In this document: in pieces, positions 61,964-64,000 of the stretch
How positions within the stretch are numbered: position 1 is the first letter of the stretch
How the letters are laid out: every line of letters starts with the position of its first letter
Source of the DNA: an uncultured Clostridia bacterium
GTDB lineage: Bacteria > Bacillota > Clostridia > UMGS1810
DNA length: 64,000 nt
Reading direction: 5' to 3'
NCBI GenBank assembly: GCA_934500705.1
Contig: CAKSTI010000003.1
Location: 1 to 64,000 of the forward strand
The notes under the pieces: generated by a model
The model's database searches: none
The model's input: the letters and a program-made list of their open reading frames with translations, nothing else
Told to the model about the DNA's origin: nothing
Made by a program: the position numbers and the translations under genes

Positions 61964-63322
61964 ATGATAAACAGGTTTGAGGCTTGCGAAACACTGCGAA
62001 TGATAGAAAACGAGCATCTCGACGTCCGCACAATAACAATGGGGCTTTCCCTCCTGGACTGCATAGATGCAAATTCTGACATAGCGTGCGAAAAGATATA
62101 TGACAAAATTACAAAATGCGCTCAAAACCTCGTAAAAACCGGCGAGGATATAGAGAGCGAGTTCGGTATTCCGATAATCAACAAGAGAATTTCCGTTACT
62201 CCGATTTCGCTCATCGCAGGTGCGAGCGAGGCGGAGGACTACGTTAAGTATGCCGAAACGCTTGACCGTGCGGCAAAGACTGTGGGCGTCAACTTTATCG
62301 GCGGATTTTCCGCACTGGTACATAAGGGATTTACCAAGGGCGACGAAATACTGATTAAGTCAATACCGCAGGCGCTTGCGCAGACGGACATTGTGTGCTC
62401 GTCCGTGAACGTGGGCAGTACCAAGGCAGGTATAAATATGGACGCCGTTAAGATTATGGGCGATATTGTAAAGGAAACGGCAAATCTTACCGCAGACAGC
62501 GACGGCTTCGGCTGTGCAAAGCTGGTTGTATTTGCAAATGCCGTTGAGGACAATCCGTTTATGGCAGGCGCCTTTCACGGCGTCGGCGAGGCGGACTGCG
62601 TTATTAATGTGGGCGTAAGCGGCCCCGGCGTTGTAAAGTGCGCACTCGAAAAGGTGAGGGGCGCAGACTTTAATACCGTTGCCGAAACTATCAAAAAAAC
62701 GGCTTTCAAGGTTACGAGAATGGGTCAGCTTGTTGCCCGTGAGGCGTCGTCAAGACTCGGAGTGCCCTTCGGCATAGTGGACTTGTCGCTTGCGCCGACT
62801 CCGGCAATAGGGGACAGCGTTGCGCATATATTGGAGGAAATGGGTCTTGAAAAGTGCGGTGCGCACGGTACAACTGCGGCACTGGCACTGTTGAACGACG
62901 CTGTTAAAAAGGGCGGCATTTTTGCCTCGTCGTCCGTAGGGGGACTCAGCGGAGCATTTATCCCCGTCAGCGAGGACGCCGGAATGATTGACGCAGCATC
63001 TTGCGGAGCGCTGACGCTCGAAAAGTTGGAGGCTATGACGTGTGTGTGCTCCGTTGGACTCGATATGATAGTAATTCCCGGAGATACTCCGCCGTCAACA
63101 ATTTCGGCAATAATTGCCGACGAGGCGGCAATCGGAATGATAAACAACAAGACCACCGCCGTAAGAGTTATACCGGCGCCCGGCAAAAAAGTGGGCGACA
63201 CGGTAGAATTTGGCGGACTTTTGGGAACAGGTCCGGTTATGAGTGTAAGCAGTTTCAGCAGTGAAACGTTTATACAAAGGGGCGGCAGAATACCTGCCCC
63301 GATACACAGTTTGAGGAATTAG
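61964..63322 (+). CDS. PFL-like protein of the UPF0210 (DUF711) family
   Basis: A 452-residue cytosolic protein. It has RTITMGLSLLDCIDANSDIA, NKRISVTPISLIAGASEAED, VNVGSTKAGINMDAVKIMG, a glycine-rich GVSGPGVVKCAL and VRVIPAPGKKVGDTVEFGGL. DUF711 is related in fold to pyruvate-formate-lyase-like barrels, but catalytic function is unknown. ATG at 61964 follows AGGAGTGG; a TTG at 61958 is in frame. It is strictly paired with the ACT protein upstream, suggesting allosteric control. Next gene 11 bp downstream starts the V-ATPase set. Confidence 0.93.
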   Translation: MINRFEACETLRMIENEHLDVRTITMGLSLLDCIDANSDIACEKIYDKITKCAQNLVKTGEDIESEFGIPIINKRISVTPISLIAGASEAEDYVKYAETLDRAAKTVGVNFIGGFSALVHKGFTKGDEILIKSIPQALAQTDIVCSSVNVGSTKAGINMDAVKIMGDIVKETANLTADSDGFGCAKLVVFANAVEDNPFMAGAFHGVGEADCVINVGVSGPGVVKCALEKVRGADFNTVAETIKKTAFKVTRMGQLVAREASSRLGVPFGIVDLSLAPTPAIGDSVAHILEEMGLEKCGAHGTTAALALLNDAVKKGGIFASSSVGGLSGAFIPVSEDAGMIDAASCGALTLEKLEAMTCVCSVGLDMIVIPGDTPPSTISAIIADEAAIGMINNKTTAVRVIPAPGKKVGDTVEFGGLLGTGPVMSVSSFSSETFIQRGGRIPAPIHSLRN

Positions 63323-63333
63323 GAGATGATAAA

Positions 63334-63645
63334 ATGACAGGTGAGGTTATCTCAAAACTCCTGGAAGCCGAAAAGCGTGCCAAGTCCATTGTGGGCGAGG
63401 CGGAAAAGCGCAAAGAGCACATCGACGATGAAATCCGAACTGAAACAGAAAAAATGAGCAAGGAATATTCGTCGAGGGCGCAAAAGCGTGTTGAAAAGGT
63501 CGCAGCATTTGAGAAGAATGCGGCTGACGAAAAGCTCGGTAAGCTGAAAGTGAGCACGGACGAGGCGCTCGGGCGCATAGGCAAAACATACGAGGAAAAC
63601 AAGCAAAAGTGGCTTGACGAACTTTACAAAAAGGCGATAGGGTAG
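63334..63645 (+). CDS. V-type ATP synthase subunit G/H-like peripheral stalk protein
   Basis: A 103-residue, highly charged, almost wholly helical coiled coil (EVISKLLEAEKRAKSIVGEA, KSIVGEAEKRKEHIDDE). The LLEAEKRAK.I..AE opening is characteristic of V/A-type stalk subunit H (G). With subunit E it forms the peripheral stalk. It is the first gene of the operon that continues with subunit C and beyond the window. Length fits the family; exact subunit letter is by convention. Confidence 0.78.
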   Translation: MTGEVISKLLEAEKRAKSIVGEAEKRKEHIDDEIRTETEKMSKEYSSRAQKRVEKVAAFEKNAADEKLGKLKVSTDEALGRIGKTYEENKQKWLDELYKKAIG

Positions 63646-63653
63646 GTGGCGTT

Positions 63654-64000
63654 ATGAATGCAGTTATGAGAAATTCCGCCATAGCCGCAAAAATATCCTG
63701 TATGAGCTCAAAACTCTTAACGCTTGAAGATTATGCAAGTATGGCAGAGCTTAAAAACGTTTCACAGGTTGCCGCATATCTTAAAAACAATACGCACTAC
63801 GGTGCAATTTTAGACTCCGTAAACGAGTCTGATGTTCACCGTGAGCCGCTTGAAATACTTCTCAAAACAACCCTTGTGGACGATTTTGAAAAGCTGTATT
63901 GTTTTGCGGATTGCAGTCTTAAAGGCTTTCTTGACAAAATCCTTATGTTCTACGAGGTTGAGGCAATAGAGCACGTTGCGCACAGCGTATATAACAAAAA
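63654..64000 (+). CDS. V-type ATP synthase subunit C (AC39), N-terminal part, cut by window edge
   Basis: The frame is open from ATG 63654 (ribosome site AGGTGG) to the window end: 115 residues. SAIAAKISCMSSKLLTLEDY, VAAYLKNNTHYGAIL, VHREPLEILLKTTLVDDFEK and FYEVEAIEHVAHSVY match the AC39/subunit C N-terminus (KIRAM..LL, YLK..Y, HR..E). Subunit C links the central rotor stalk to the membrane ring. It starts 8 bp after the stalk subunit, so they share an operon. Confidence 0.85.
   Translation, partial: MNAVMRNSAIAAKISCMSSKLLTLEDYASMAELKNVSQVAAYLKNNTHYGAILDSVNESDVHREPLEILLKTTLVDDFEKLYCFADCSLKGFLDKILMFYEVEAIEHVAHSVYNK

Noticed and set aside
1..64000. CRISPR arrays, tRNA or rRNA genes, intact prophage or transposon
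   Set aside because: No regularly spaced repeats, tRNA arms, rRNA sequence or complete transposase or integrase were seen on either strand.

Overview
The window looks like a 64-kb piece of chromosome from an anaerobic Clostridia-type Firmicute, probably an uncultured gut lineage. The reasons are: nearly all promoters match the SigA consensus with 17-bp spacing; Shine-Dalgarno sites are strong GGAGG types; GTG and TTG starts are frequent; there is a large-type SRP RNA just upstream of dnaX; V-type ATP synthase genes enter at the right edge; and the ComEC, radical-SAM, UPF0210 and L31 neighbours are typical. Gene density is high, and no tRNA, rRNA, CRISPR array or intact mobile element is visible. 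Species cannot be fixed from sequence alone.

Left edge (1-5.5 kb): a truncated XRE regulator and a decayed transposase with a nested palindrome over its start, then a HAD phosphatase coupled to a MATE exporter, an AraC regulator, and a divergent sugar isomerase/oxidoreductase pair. 5.5-21.4 kb is mostly housekeeping: holA and comEC (minus), a metallophosphoesterase, tig-clpP-clpX, an Elp3-like radical SAM gene, smc-ftsY, a PduO-type cobalamin adenosyltransferase and a coupled large secreted protein. 21.4-32 kb is accessory: an AraC/effector-binding protein, an AgrA/AgrC-like two-component pair without a peptide gene, a GH31 enzyme, an amino-acid ABC importer whose binding protein is circularly permuted, and a large FtsX-type ABC exporter under a consensus promoter with a palindromic operator.

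32-50.3 kb: gdhA behind a structured leader RNA, an M23 endopeptidase, thrC, the operon ispD-ispF-tsaE-tsaB-rpiB-upp-COG2426-metK, a small GT2-like protein, a TIGR01212 radical SAM protein, a Ca/Na antiporter, phosphoglucomutase, rpmE, typA, ung and a second MATE exporter. 50.3-55.2 kb is accessory again: a glycosidase with a divergent AraC regulator, a decayed stalk-domain gene, an XRE repressor facing a secreted protein across two operator palindromes, and a small conserved protein. 55.4-64 kb: SRP RNA, dnaX, hom-thrB-lysC, rlmB, an ACT-domain protein with UPF0210, and the first genes of a V-type ATP synthase operon.

Working together: hom, thrB and lysC with the distant thrC cover the aspartate-to-threonine route; gdhA supplies glutamate; tig, clpP, clpX, ftsY and SRP RNA serve protein folding, turnover and export; tsaE and tsaB act in t6A tRNA modification. 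The observation most worth following is the ABC binding protein at 26197-27018, in which the two halves of a GlnH-like fold are in swapped order. The gdhA leader RNA at 32003-32136 and the fold-back structure on the transposase remnant come next.
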